Source of the DNA: Hormiphora californensis
Lineage: Eukaryota > Ctenophora > Tentaculata > Cydippida > Pleurobrachiidae
Direction: 5' to 3'
DNA length: 64,000 bases
NCBI GenBank assembly: GCA_020137815.1
Contig: CM035354.1
Location: forward strand, 6,586,015-6,650,014
Shown here: one piece after another, positions 11,769-48,353 of the stretch
Position numbering within the stretch: the stretch's first letter is position 1
Layout: every line of letters begins with the position of its first letter
Made by a program: the position numbers and the translations under genes
Notes under the pieces: generated by a model
What the model was told of the DNA's origin: nothing
What the model saw: only the letters and a program-made list of their open reading frames with translations
Database searches by the model: none

Positions 11769-12559
11769 GCGTAGCACGGTATTACCTATATAATACAGTA
11801 TTAGTAGGGTGGGTGCGGTGAGGAATGTTCTCTCAGGATTATTTCACAGGCTGATGACTGGTCATAAGACATAAGTAGCAGTAGTTTCTGGAGTTGGTTA
11901 TTATAATTACTTGTGTGCAAAGAGTTAGGTGACTTTCACAGACACTCGGTGGCACTGAGATCATTCCCCCCAACCACGGTTGCATATTCAAACTTTATTA
12001 TCACCCAATTTATCATATGCTCAATCTCCAGACAAACACAGTGGTGAGGGAGAGGGAGAGAAAGAGATAGAAAGAAAGAAAGAAAGAGAGAGAAAGAGAG
12101 AGATAGAAAGAAAGAGAGAGAGAGAGGAAGATAGACGTGGATAACAAGGATAAAATAGTAAATGAGCCATGAGGGAGATAGTCACGGGGTGTGTTTCCGC
12201 TACTGTCTCTCTCAAAAGCTGTCTACACCTATCGTTCTATCTTTGCTCCTCTTCTCGTTGCTTTGACTTCGTTCCTGTGAAGTTTGGCTTCATCTCCGTT
12301 CTCCTTTGATCACTCAGTCTATCTAGCTACCACATACTCCCTTTTTTCTGTGTTATCTCCCATTGGAAGCTTGTAGTGATGCCCTGTACACGCCCATCAC
12401 AGCTGATAACATATGTAGTTGGGGTGATCTTTAATAGTGGGTGGAGCTATCACTGCTACTTCAGTAATAATATAGCTGAAACTCCATCTCTCTCCCTATA
12501 ATATAGCAACTCCCTCTCTCTCTCCCTGTCATATATAGCAACTCCCTCTCCCTGCTGCA

Positions 12560-12665
12560 GGGAGCCGCGCGCAGGTCACGTGACATGGTAACGTCACACC
12601 CCCACGTGACACCTCCCTCCCTCTCTCTCTCTCCTCCTCGCGTGGCTCCCCTCCTCCCACTGTAT
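12560..12665. promoter_or_regulatory. Candidate promoter patch for the secreted-protein gene
   Basis: This is a CG-rich segment with GGTCACGTGAC and CCCACGTGAC boxes, followed by CT-rich DNA, about 420-520 bases before the start codon at 13078. It is an inference from composition and position only. Confidence 0.3.
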
Positions 12666-13077
12666 ATGACTCCGCCTCTTGCAGGATTGTGGACTACTCC
12701 TGCCGCTGCACTCCTGCTTTGTTTGTAATCGATCCATGCATGATAGTGAACAGTGCCGCTGCCCGCTATGCAGAAGGGTGGGATAGGAGAAGGAGAAATA
12801 GAGAGAGGGTGGGAGAGAGACGTGAGAGACGAGAGTTCTGCTTTAGTCTTTATGCAGTTTGCATTTCGGAATGCCTTTTATTCCTAACCCCATATAACTT
12901 CTCCGCTAGCTCTATACCTCCCTCTCTCGTGAATGCCATTGTAAGATACATCAGCAACTCAGTTAAATTAATAGGAGAATTACTGTTTCATTGCCCCCCG
13001 TTCATCTCGTCAGAAACCGATCCTAATATCTGCTGATAACCACCGCGGTAGTCGTTGCAGACCTACACCAGCTTCCG

Positions 13078-37206
<24,129 letters not shown>

Positions 37207-39180
37207 GGGCTAGGACTGCAGGGCATGAACCTTGTGTCTGTGTGTTAGAAAATCAAGAGAAAAGTGAGTGAGTGCAGCTTTAAAATGTACTGAACAAGCT
37301 TGTGTTTGAAGCAGAGAGGTGAGGTGAGGAGCTGGTCATTATCTGTGTGAATTATTTGTGAATTTCCAATATTATATACCCTTGTTGTACAAGGCAGCCG
37401 CTACTTGTTTAGCACTCACCCGTCCCCTTTTTCGGCCTTCGTTCTGACCATTCTGACCATTCCGAGAATATCCGAGTATCGGCCCTAACCCTCCTTTTTT
37501 ACAATTGTAATGTGGGGCCGGTGAGACAGGGCCGAACAAGGCAGTGTCGGGTGCAACCTAGACAAGCTGCTGCAGTAGGGCTATTATAAGTAGGGAACGG
37601 AGAAGCACAATATTAAAATGACCCACAAACGGATCAGTGGGGATGATGTGTGTGCTTGGAAGGTGGCAGAAAAACTGTGTTTATTATATTGTTTTAGGCT
37701 CAATTTAGTATCTTTAAAAGTTTTTTTGACCTAAACGGTCAAGATGAAAAATGTGAAAATGTTAATTCAAATAGGATATTAAGCTGAATTGTTAGTTTTA
37801 ACAAATATTAGTTGAAATTGAAGTATAATAGCTAGAAAATGAAAGAAGCTTGAAGATGTTCGTGTGTATTTGTTCAAAAAGCTAATCATGAGACGAGAAC
37901 CAGAGCTTGCAGATGTTTTACAAATTGTATATCGCTAACTTATTCTCTTTTTTTAATAAAATCAGCCTGAAAAGTATTTTAAAAGAGTGTTATTGTCCAA
38001 TTCCATTGTAAAATTGCATCTCCCATCAGCATTAGAAAACCAAAAATCATGCGTTTGTTCTTGAATTGTGGCCAAGGTGGATCATAGAGATCGGAACAGG
38101 GGTACTCAAGTACCGCCAATAATGAAAGAAACCTCCTCCCAATTCGAATTCGGAAATGGCATGGCCTTGGGCACGTCGCGCACCCCATGTTCGCGCGCCC
38201 GTAGGGCGATCCCCTCACATAGGCCCCTACGGCAGGCAAGGCAAGGCATGGCCTGGTTAATAACTAACCAGTGGATATATAAGGGATGCGAGCGCGCGCG
38301 TCATTTGAGTAAATACAGGGCGTTCAAGCTAAGCGCGTCCCGTCATCTCAAACTGCGCGTTGCTAAAACAGCAAAATTTTAAAATCTCGGAGTTTTTTAA
38401 ATTTTTGAAAAAATCCGGATTTTTAATTTTTTTTCCGACAAAAATTCCGCTTGGTTTGGAATGCGCTGCAGCCCCCTCATGCGCGCACCCCCGCAACGAG
38501 GGGACTGGAGGGAATGCCGCGCGCGCGTTTGGCCTGAGCCCGGCTGGGTCGAAAATAACTTTGCGGTCGAAAAAACGGCGGTGCTTATAACTTTGGCCCC
38601 TGAAGTCCGTTTTGCTTGATTCTTTCACTAGCTGTTAGATCTGACAATTATCTACCTTGCTGTTTTTGAGAGAAGTTAATTGGACTTGAGGAGGCTGAGC
38701 AATAGCCGTTCAAAGATTGGTTGTTTTCAAAAAGTGACGTCACAGGTCCCTGCAGGGACACTTTGTTTCAAATTTGAATTAAAATCTCGAATTTTTTTAT
38801 TTTACCGCACTCGATTTTGCGGAGTTTGGTTCATATCTCCTGTTCCTGATAAGATAGAGACCTGAAACCGGTTGCATTTGAAAGCTGTTATCTTCCTCTT
38901 TCCAACGCTACCAAAACGATTTCTGTACCTTATCTGGAACCGGAGATATGATTGATTATGTATTCCCCCCTAGCGCGGTATTCCCTCCAGGCCCCTTATA
39001 TTATATTATAAGGGGCCTGCAACGTATGCCAACCGCTTGGTTGAAATGTACTGCCTTATCTCGCGCTGGGTCTGTATGCCAATTCGCTCGGCTTGCCTTG
39101 GGTTCCAGTCTCCAAAACATGTTCCACGTTGACTCGAATCCTTAAAATGACTGATAGAATCACTTTTTAGGTTATTCAGC
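37207..39180. other. Intergenic region between the secreted-protein and calcyphosin-2 genes
   Basis: An AATAAA at 37955-37960 could be the polyadenylation signal of the upstream gene. From about 38070 to 39120 the DNA changes to CG-rich blocks (GCGCGC near 38200, 38290 and 38520) and short palindromes (AGGCCCCTTATATTATATTA and its mirror at about 38988-39018). It resembles noncoding transposon DNA, but I could not define its ends. Confidence 0.4.
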
Positions 39181-42114
39181 ATGTCTTTCCAAGATTTAAG
39201 CATCTGCGGAACACCTACACCTCGAACCACATCACGAACAGGGCGTCCTGGAAGCAGCTCCGCAAGGGTAAGCTATAATTAGGATTCCTATATAGTGAAT
39301 TTCAATTTTTTCAAACAACATTTTTACCAGGGTCCAGTTGTGACGAAGGATCAGCTGGATATAGTTCGGAAACTGACTTTCTACGAAACTGAGGTGGAGA
39401 AAGCGAGAAAGGACCGAGGTGGAAGACCTCCCAGTGCACCAAAACAACCTAAGATTGCCCCCAAATCAACTGCTGCAGTACCAAAATTAAGGCTACAACA
39501 ACTGAAGAGGTCAAATAATGGCTCAAATGACTACCATGTTACTCGAGGGGTCGAGACAAGTCGGTCTGTGTTGAGTTGGGGAGATGGGGAATCATGCCGA
39601 CAGATGCCAGATGAAATAACGAAACTAGACATTGTTTCAAGACCATCAACTAGAGCAGAGGAGCAGCGAGTGGATCCAATTAAACCACGAGTAGGTAGGA
39701 ATGTGTCTGGAATGTATTTTATCTTCCCTTTCAGCTTCAGGAAGGAAGTGAGCCCTAATTTCGTTTTGCTAACCAATGCGCATTATATTTACAGGAAGAC
39801 CAAGAACTGCAACCAACAAACCGAGATGGCGACTGTGATCTTGATCCTGTATTGGACATGGGAGTGTTTGCTTTTGAGACTGAAGTAAGACACGATCACC
39901 CTTTCATTTTCAATTTTTGGTTAGAATAATTATTAGCTTGACTCAGTTTGTTGAAACTAAAATTGCCATTATCAGCATTTGCACCCCCCCCCCCCCCAAA
40001 TCAGCTAATTACCGATACTACTAGGAAGATAAGTTGAAGAGAGCACGAGAGCAGAGTGCAGTAGATGAACAGATGGAGCACGACCTAACACTTCCACAAA
40101 CGGAACCAAGTACCCTCAGAACACCCTGGGCCACCACAGACAGATCAGATTTCTACGCACTAAAAGAGATACCCCGGCTGAAGCGAGGTGTGGGGGCGGC
40201 TGCATCATTACACGCCACTAGTGAAGAGTTGACTTATGCACCGTTAGAGAGACGGGGAATGGAAAATAAGATACGGATCTCGCTTCGGTGCATTACAAGG
40301 TTAGTATTGTTTATACTCGTGGAGGTCATGCATGAGACATTCTAAACAAGTCACAATAAACAGAAAAATTGTTTACGAAGTAACGGAGGTTTTAGGAGGG
40401 AGATAAGCATTTAACACGCGAGTTACTAATTCGTACATTTCTCACCACAGCTCAGGTAGAGACGCATTACGGGATCTTCACGGATACTACTTTGATACAG
40501 ACCAATCTTTTGTTATTTACGAGTGTAAAATCATCGGAAAAAGGTAAACCTGAGTAACAAACTTACAAAATCGAATTGTTAACTTTTACCAACCACTTCT
40601 CTTCTCCTTCAGTCGCCTGACACTGTGTCTGCGCTATCAACAATTCAATCTTTTCCAGGGTTACAGCAGTTCAAGTTTACCAAAGAAAAAGTTACACAAA
40701 ACCAGAGGGTGGTGGAATTTATGGGATAAGAGATCTAAAAATTGGCACGAATCTCATTCTCCCAAAGTGTGTGGCATTTCCTACGGATGAAGTGGTTCTA
40801 CGAATAACTGATGTTTCTGACAGTGCGATTCTCTCCGTTGTGTAAGTGCAGTTGTGGTGATCGTAGGAATTCAATTATTCAAATAAAAGTGGGACGATTT
40901 TATCAAAGATCTTTCCTGTTTCAGGTATGGGAATTGTAGGATAGAAGAAAGGAAGGCGAGAGAGGCAGATGTGTTGGGAGAAGAGGGTGACTCGGGGGAA
41001 CACATAGCAGCCCTAGTTAGAGGCATCCAGAGAGGGGTGGTGGGACAGTTTTTAAAACGGCCAGTTCGAGCTCTCATCTCCCTCTCCCACGCTTTGCTAA
41101 GAGAGGAGGGGTACCTATGGCGGGCTGATCAACTACAATCCCTTATGAGGACCTTCAGAATTGATATTTCCTCCGCAGTACGTTATGTGGACTAATTGCA
41201 AGCTCGTTGTACACCCATTAAATGCTACCTGCTTCCCTCCCTCATGCATGATGCATCTATTTTACACTCCCCCACTCTCTCTCTCAGGATTTCTTGACGC
41301 TGTGGCATGTATGCAGTGGTTCAGAAACAGGCCTGGTTGACGGTACACTCTTTCTAAATACCCTCATGGGAGAGATGAGTGAGGCAAGGTTGGGAATAGT
41401 AAAAAGGGCATGGCTAAGAATGGATCCATCTCGGAAAGCTGCAGTATCATTCGTTACAATCAGACAGTTTTATAATCCCCTTCTGCCAGGTACGGAACGC
41501 GCGGTGTTGCGAGTCTCGCTTAAAATGAAAGTTCATTATTTCAGCAGTCAGTATATGGCGCGCATATCAACCAGGTGTTGAGTTGTTTTGGTACATTTTG
41601 AACGGATCCAGCTCGAGGCTTGAGTTGTTGTTCCCAGGTTCTGAGTCAGAACTTCTAACCTCACTCCTCAACATCAATGAGGCTGCCTCATGTCTTCTCT
41701 GTCGCTATCTAAAAGCATTGGTATAAACTTGCTCAACCGCTTTCTTGTCCTTCTTTTTTTAACCCCGATTCCCTATTTTTAGATTCCGATTCAACCAGAG
41801 AAGAAATGGTGGAAGAGTTTCTGGGGAATTTCACATCTGGACCTCTTGATCAGCGGATAACATATATGGTTAGTTTCAAGTGTTCTTATCTAATTCTAAA
41901 GAAACATACCTGCCTGTCTGTCCAGTCGGTTTCTGTAGTTCTGCAGAACTACCAAGGAGCTTTTGTAAAACTTCTACAGTTTCATTGCCACAACCTATCC
42001 AGTTGTAACAACTATTTCCCTCAGGAGTTTCTACATTACCACGCCTACCTGAGTGTAGAGGAGCCAGAAGACCAGATATTCCTGACCTACATGCGGCATT
42101 GCTGGGGCGTGTGA
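39181..42114 (+). CDS. CAPS2: Calcyphosin-2-like EF-hand protein
   Basis: Ten exons fit in phase: 39181-39267, 39331-39690, 39795-39884, 40025-40299, 40451-40543, 40659-40841, 40925-41177, 41288-41489, 41783-41868 and 42025-42114, giving about 572 residues. The N-terminal half is polar and likely disordered. Residues about 270-370 form a beta-rich segment (HGYYFDTDQSFVIYECK, then VTAVQVYQRKSYTKPEGGG). The C-terminal 200 residues align with calcyphosin EF-hands: FLTLWHVCSG, RMDPSRKAAVS and NFTSGPLDQRITYMEFLHYH, ending in a Trp-containing tail as calcyphosin does. The canonical acidic loop residues are mostly lost, so calcium binding is doubtful. Human CAPS2 has a comparable long N-terminal extension. 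The start is the first ATG in the open first exon. The family assignment is by pattern recall and the symbol is probable. Confidence 0.78.
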
Positions 42115-42761
42115 GAGAGAGGTTCCACATGACCTGATGACGGACTAATTTCCAGCTGGCGTGTATGACGTCGTTATGAACTTATCTCCTTTATTATATT
42201 ATGTGTTTGATATTTTCTACTTCTGATGAGTTGTAGCAGGTAGAAGTAGCCTGACAGGAGACCATTTCTCGGACTTTATAAAAGCGAGGGATAGTTATAA
42301 GAGAGGGAGAGAGAGGGATAGTTATAAGAGAGGGAGAGAGGGAAACGGACTGTATACAAATCTGGCTGGATTCCAGGCAATTATCGCCATTCCCCCGCTG
42401 AGAGCTCTTTCTATCTCTCTATCTTTATTTCGGTGTCTCAAACATAACAATGTTTTTCGTACCGGTTTTAATTTTATCCCGTTACATATAAAAGATACCT
42501 CTACTGAACAGCTGACTTCTAAAACATATTCAGAGTCAGACTTATTAGTTAGCTCGTTTCCCCAGTTTTCCTTTTTCCGTTTTATAGATGAACTTTCACT
42601 GTGCTGTGTCATGGTGGTATAAATTTGAAGCTGGGAGAACCGGCAAAGTGCATTTTTGACGGTTTTAAATTCAATTATTAACTGCTCAGCTCTTTCTCGC
42701 GCCGTACAGAGGAATTAATTACCACGTGGCCAAGGGAGATGTTTGCGGTAGTGCGAGTTGA

Positions 42762-42763
<2 letters not shown>

Positions 42764-42836
<73 letters not shown>
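42764..42836. repeat. (GA)n microsatellite
   Basis: A GA dinucleotide run with two GACAGA interruptions, downstream of the calcyphosin-2 gene. Confidence 0.95.
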
Positions 42837-42838
<2 letters not shown>

Positions 42839-43061
42839 ATATTGAACCTAGAAATGTTGTCCGTGTCTCATTGTGTATGTTCAACACATTCTTTACAACT
42901 TGTCTAAATCCCGCTTATTGCACTGTGTGTCTCATGACAGGAACCCCGTGAACACCCTCTGGATAAAATAACCAGTTCGTAGCGTAGAACACTTGTCACC
43001 CTGCCTCTTGACCTGCCTCTCTACCTGTGAGACTGCAGCGAGAGATAGAGAACTCCAACTA

Positions 43062-43992
43062 TTAGGTTGTCCAAGAAATAATGTCGCGAGCCGATTTCTC
43101 CAACTTAACTCAACAATTCCGGTATACAACTTTTTCTAGCGCCTTGATCTAACCCTTGTCTGTATAAAGCAAGTGTCTGTTTTGAAAAATTTGATATTTG
43201 ACGTCCCTTGGTGAACCCGGAAAAATTGCAAAAAAATTTGCCGCTGAACGAGATTTCCGTGCATGTTAGAAAAACTGCTATAGTTATTTAATCAAGCATC
43301 TGTAAGATTTTTAATGACATCAAGCTTGTTTATTAGATAAATATCTATCTTTTGAGTGGTGAATGAAGTCACAGATCCAATTTGTCTCGGAGCTATGGAG
43401 CTCTGAAAAATTTTGGTCAAAATCGGAAATTTTCACTTCCGGGATACTTCAGGTTTGATTGGATTGGTGAAAGATAAATTTTTTGATGGTAATTACTAAT
43501 TAATAGTCCCAACTAAGCTTTTAACCGTAGTAAAGTTAACTTTTGGCTTTGGTAAGGTTTTGAGGTGAAAAATGCGGTTTTTTGAAAGTCCCGATTTTTG
43601 GGTCCAAAATCGAGGTAAAATTTTTCGTTTTTTCACTTTTTTGGGGTAGATTCACTAACTTTGCCGTTTCCATAGAACGCGTCGAGACTAAAATCGCATG
43701 GGTACTATATCTTTGGACGATGGGCTATCGATTGACGCCATTTAGAGTTCTGCAAACCTAAATGGCTTCCTTCCAGCGACGTTTTAAAATTTGAAAAACT
43801 CCCGTTCAGCGGCAGAGCGACTTCCGGTGACAGATTACCCAAATACGGGCAATGAAAATATTAGTATGAAATTCTAAATATGTTTTCCAGACGGGAAATT
43901 GTCTACTGAACAAGATAGAACAAGTTAAAAGTCCTTAACTCATGCATTTCTACAAAAAATCGTAAGACGACATTATTTCCTGGACAACCTAA
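43062..43992. mobile_element. 931-bp non-autonomous mariner-type element
   Basis: The ends are TTAGGTTGTCCAAGAAATAA and TTATTTCCTGGACAACCTAA, flanked by TA (43060-43061 and 43993-43994). The terminal pattern TTAGGTTGTCC...AATGTCG is typical of mariner elements. The interior has no transposase frame, so it must be mobilised in trans, if at all. Confidence 0.85.
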
Positions 43993-44256
43993 TATAATAT
44001 GCTTCAAAGAGCAGAGAATTGTCAAATTCCATGGTCTATAAAAAGTAGTATACCTAGTTGTGTAGTTGCCATGCTACGCTGTCACTCAACAAACTCCAGT
44101 GTTTTGCTTGTCAGAGGGCGTTCACTGAGTTCCTTTTTGAGCGGCTGGGGGAGAGATAATCTACCCCATAGTTTGTAGAACAATGCCCCATGTTTTATGT
44201 CGTGGGTCCAGGGCCATAATCATAAATTATGCGAGGTCACTGCTGCTGCCCTTACT

Positions 44257-44326
44257 GTAAGATCCTAGGGTTACTACTTACTGCTGCAGCAGCAGTAACC
44301 CTATAGGATCTTACAGCAAGTGCTAT
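44257..44326. repeat. Imperfect hairpin
   Basis: TGTAAGATCCTAGGGTTACT on the left pairs with AGTAACCCTATAGGATCTTACA on the right, with a CTGCTGCAGCAG centre. It may be a remnant of a small foldback element. Confidence 0.55.
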
Positions 44327-45349
44327 ATCACTGATCCTAGAGTGTTATAATATGAGATGACTGTTACATGACGTCACGAATACCAGGGCTCTTGTTACAT
44401 GCCGTACAAGTTGCAATTGTCTGAGGGAGAAAGAAAGAGAGAGAGATAAGAGTAGAGAAGAAGAGAGAGAGAGAGAAGGGGAGAGAGGAGAGAGGAGAGA
44501 GGAGAGAGAGAGAGAGAGATAGAGAGAAGAGAGAGAGATAGAGAGGAGAGAGAGGAGAGAGAGAGAGAGAGGCAGAGGCCTCAGAGAGCCCGAGGGGGCG
44601 GTCTCGTCCCTTTTCCCTTTTATCCTTCTTCTCTTCTTCCCCTTTCCCCCTCGAGCTCTAGCTCCCGTGGGATTCGATAAGAAGTAGAAGGGGAGAAGAA
44701 CGTAATGTGAGACCATATTCATCTCCTTCACATGTCGTTACTTCTTTCATTCTGCTTCCTGCGTAAATCGCCCACTTTAGTTAAAGCGTCTAGAGGGAGA
44801 AAGTAGAGACAAAGTACCCAACCGAGTGAATCGAGACATTCAACGTCAATAGTTACAAGCACCTTGTATTTAATTTCAGATGGCCATCGATGGTCTATGA
44901 AAATGAAAATAAAAATGCACCTGCTAATGTAGCGTTGCATTGAAGCAGATGTCACGAGGATATAGCCGGAGAAGAAGAGACGTAAAATTTGAATAGCTTG
45001 AAAAGGTGAAGAAGGATTACAGGAATGGAGAAGGGAATTATTCTGTGCAGTGCCTGCGAATCACGTGCACCACAGAAAGCCAGCACATATTGACTATATG
45101 CATGCTGCATTGTAGACTTTCTTTTGGTTTTTCCCTTTCCCCTTCCCACCCCGGGGGTATTGGGGTTTTTCTAAATTTAAACTTTCTATCTCATTTTTTT
45201 ACCTTTACTTACTGTCTCTAACCAATCACCACTCATTCTTTTGGAGTTTGGCTGTCGGTCTGATGGTTTTTTAATGCCCAAATCAGGAAGTTCTCAAGCT
45301 TGCTGCTTGGGAGGATGAAATGTAGAAATTAGAATATCGGTAAATTTTG

Positions 45350-45980
45350 TACTACATGGGCCCGATTTAGGGGGCACCCCCGGGGGGAAAGGCCCTTTTC
45401 CACTAAAACGGGGGGGTGTCCACTAAATCGGGGGCAAAATAAGGTAATTTCCATATCGGGGGAAAAAATCCTGTCCCCAAATCGGGGGGGTTTGCCCAAA
45501 TCGGGGTCCGGGCTTACTATTTTCAGGGGCATATCCTCTTTTTTGCATAGTTTCGAGCCTTTTTTAAAAAAAAGTGGGCAATTTAATGTAGAAAATTTAG
45601 TACGGGGTAAAGGGTTATTCCACAAGGCTGCAATGGGGCTTCGCCTGAGTGCTAAAACTTTAGGGTAGAGACTAGAGAATCATAGCTATAGGGATCCCAC
45701 AATTTGTAGAAAATTTTTTGAATTCCTCCTCTTTCCTCTCGGAGGTTTAAAAAGGAGAAAAGCCCCCCGGGAGGAAAGGGGAAAAGGGAGGGGGGGGCCC
45801 CCCAAGGGAAGGGAAATAAAAAAAGGGGGAAAAAAAGGAGGGAAATAAAAGGGGAGCAAGGGGGGAAAGAAAGAAAAATTTTTAAAGGTGCAATCGGGCT
45901 CAGAAACGCCCCCCAAAGGGAAATTCTCCGCGGCTCGTCCCCCGGGGGTTTCTCTTTCCTTCTTTTCGTCTAAACCCATC
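45350..45980. other. Homopolymer-rich, possibly low-quality stretch
   Basis: Repeated AAATCGGGGG/CCCAAATCGGG blocks are followed by about 250 bases made almost wholly of G, A and C homopolymer runs. This is unlike the rest of the window. Either it is an unusual purine-rich repeat or an assembly region with inflated homopolymers. Open frames here are not trusted. Confidence 0.45.
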
Positions 45981-48353
45981 TCTTCTTCTTTCTTTCTTCC
46001 TTCTCTCTCTCTCTCTCTCTCTCTGCCCATGATACCACGTGAGCAAAGCTGACATTTGTGGGTGTTTGAAACCCTACTACATCTCCACACATAGGATGAG
46101 TGAGGAAAAGGCCATATATGCAGGGAGAGAGAAATATAGAGATACTGGAGAGAGGAATAAACTATAGGGAGATTTTGGAGAAAGAGAAATATGACGAGGA
46201 GAGAGAGAGAGAAATATGATGAGGAGAGAGAGAAATATATGAGACATGTAGAAATCAGGGAGCTGCCAAGGAGGATGAGTGACCTAGGTTTTAGGATGAG
46301 ACTCATATTATGAGTCATAGCACAAAGTAATATCAAGTTGCTCGATAGACATGAATCACAACGTACGGATAATAACCGGGTCTTGCGCCACACAACCGTG
46401 ATGACGTAACGAACCATGCATCATATGGTATACTATAGGATGGAGTGTTTCTTTATCAGAGATATATCAGTGCCAGCAGCTGATACTATAGCTTCCTGAA
46501 CTAGATCTGTTTGTTATGCTGGATCACATTATAGACAAAGTGATTAGGAAACATATTCTTGTTAGAGGCACATGGCCGTATTTTGTTTTCCAGTAGTGAG
46601 CAGTCCTTTCCCTCTCGGCCGGCTGCATTTCGACCTTCACATTATATCTCCATCTCTAGCTCCTACACACTTGGAGAAAGTATCGCGCTGACAGCTTTCC
46701 TCCGAGCTGCTGCACTGGAGAGAGTGAGAGAGAGTGAGAAAGAGAGAGAGAGAGAGGGAGAGAGAGTGAGAGAGAGAAGACACAGTTGGGAAGCTCGTAA
46801 ACGAGAAATAAATCCTGGAAGTATGGAGGAATACATCTCTCGAGAGCTGGAGGCGGAGGAGGAAAAGAAAAATCTCAGTTCTAGATTCTCTATGACAGCC
46901 TTTTCCAGTTGCGTTGTGATGTTGGGTTGCCCTTTCTGGCCATGCATTTATATTGAATTTGTTACAACAGTTACACCAGGCTGGGTTAATCCGTTTTAAA
47001 AGTTACACTGTCAGTGACAGAGAGCGATGGGTAGAGAGGGAAACTGGGAGATGTTTAGAAAAATATGGGGTAGGTACCAAGTTGCATGTGGTTTTGTTGG
47101 CGCCGTTTTGTTACAGGCCAGCCTTGTGTAATTTTCCATCTAAACACAGCTTTATTTTTCTGCCCACGGTCAACAGTCTATTTCCTTTTTTAAGTTTCAC
47201 TGCAACTTCAGCTATTTCTCTCGCCCAGCTTCTCCACGAATTGAATTGTCCAGTTTCCATCAGAAGCCCTCCCTCGTAACGCATTCCCTGGCAACCTTTA
47301 AACGCCATGAGACCTCTGCCAAGTTGCGGTCAGTGGTCACGTTCCTCTATTTAGTTCGTTTGAAAATAACCGTTATAATGTTCATGGTGTTAAATTATAA
47401 CAGTGACACGTCCCTTGTTAACCTCTTATTAATTAACAAACTTCAGACAAAATCGATATGTTTCTGTCATCTTTTGAACTGGAGTCGTGGTTTCGTTTTA
47501 TTAAGAAAAATTAGATTTCCAGTTTTGCTTTTTGTGAACGCTTCCTTTATAACACTTGCACTGCCTGTGTCGATATATTTTTCCAGTGAGAGTGTCAGAT
47601 TAACCAAGCCTTCAAAGCAGGCAACCACATTTTCGTGGTTGTGGCTAAAATGTAGTCATATGTACTAGTGATGCTGATACACACTTTTGGTGCCAATTGT
47701 GATATCATTAGTTAAAAACTAAAACAAACTAATTGAATAAAGTTATTTTATATTCCCCAGAAACCATCAGTATGTGTTTTATAGTTATAAATCTTTATTT
47801 CAATATTATCCCCAAGCTGTCAGTGTCGTTTGCCTCTCGCTCTCTGACGACATCAAATTCGAGTCTGAGAAAATTCAATTCGGTACCCATGCTGGCTCGC
47901 TGCCTCGTCGTCTGGGGCTCTAATTTTAGAGAGTCGACCACAGCTGTTCTTGGTTGATAATGCATTAGTAACACGTTAGATGTGGGTCACTCTCAAGATA
48001 ACAGAAAACTGAGCTTTAGGTACCAAGCTGAGGTTGTTTCCCCCTTTTTTCTCTCTCTCAGTCTCTCTCGGTCTCTGTGTCTCTCTGTGTCTCTCTGTGT
48101 CACTCCCACTACATATTTGCCTGCCTCTTTCTCTCTCAATTCTATCCCACTTCAAGCTTGGTGGTGTAATCGTATTTCAATAAAACATACCCCATGCTAA
48201 ACTCCAGATACTAAAACTGTAAAAACTACTTGACAAGAAAGTTAGAAAGAAAAGAAAAGAATTTTGCATCTTCTTCAGTTCAGTGATAATTACCACCAAT
48301 CGGAGTCTTATTATTCACTAATTCCCTAATTAGCACAGAGATCACAGTAAATA

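Larger units (their letters stand above)
10180..13077. other. Intergenic region with two foldback insertions and a CG-rich promoter-like patch
   Basis: Besides the elements at 10841-11664 and 11709-11768, there is a GA-rich stretch near 12045-12135. A CG-rich patch (12560-12665) carries CACGTGAC boxes in both orientations upstream of the secreted-protein gene; it is a plausible promoter. I could not confirm any coding sequence. Confidence 0.45.
42115..48353. other. Intergenic region, repeat-rich
   Basis: It contains (GA)n tracts at 42764-42836 and 44420-44575, a mariner-type element at 43062-43992, an imperfect hairpin near 44257-44326 and a homopolymer-rich stretch at 45350-45980. An intronless 140-codon frame at 47246-47668 has no recognisable domain. 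No gene is supported. Confidence 0.45.

Noticed and set aside
39295-39888. 197-codon continuous ORF over calcyphosin-2 exons 2 and 3
   Set aside because: It reads through the intron after 39690. The real reading splices 39690 to 39795 in phase and continues into the EF-hand region.
45686-46417. 243-codon minus-strand ORF
   Set aside because: Composed of homopolymer and GA/CT low-complexity sequence with no domain, in a suspect stretch.
47246-47668. 140-codon ORF
   Set aside because: Low-information, hydrophobic AT-rich translation without splice context or a recognisable family.
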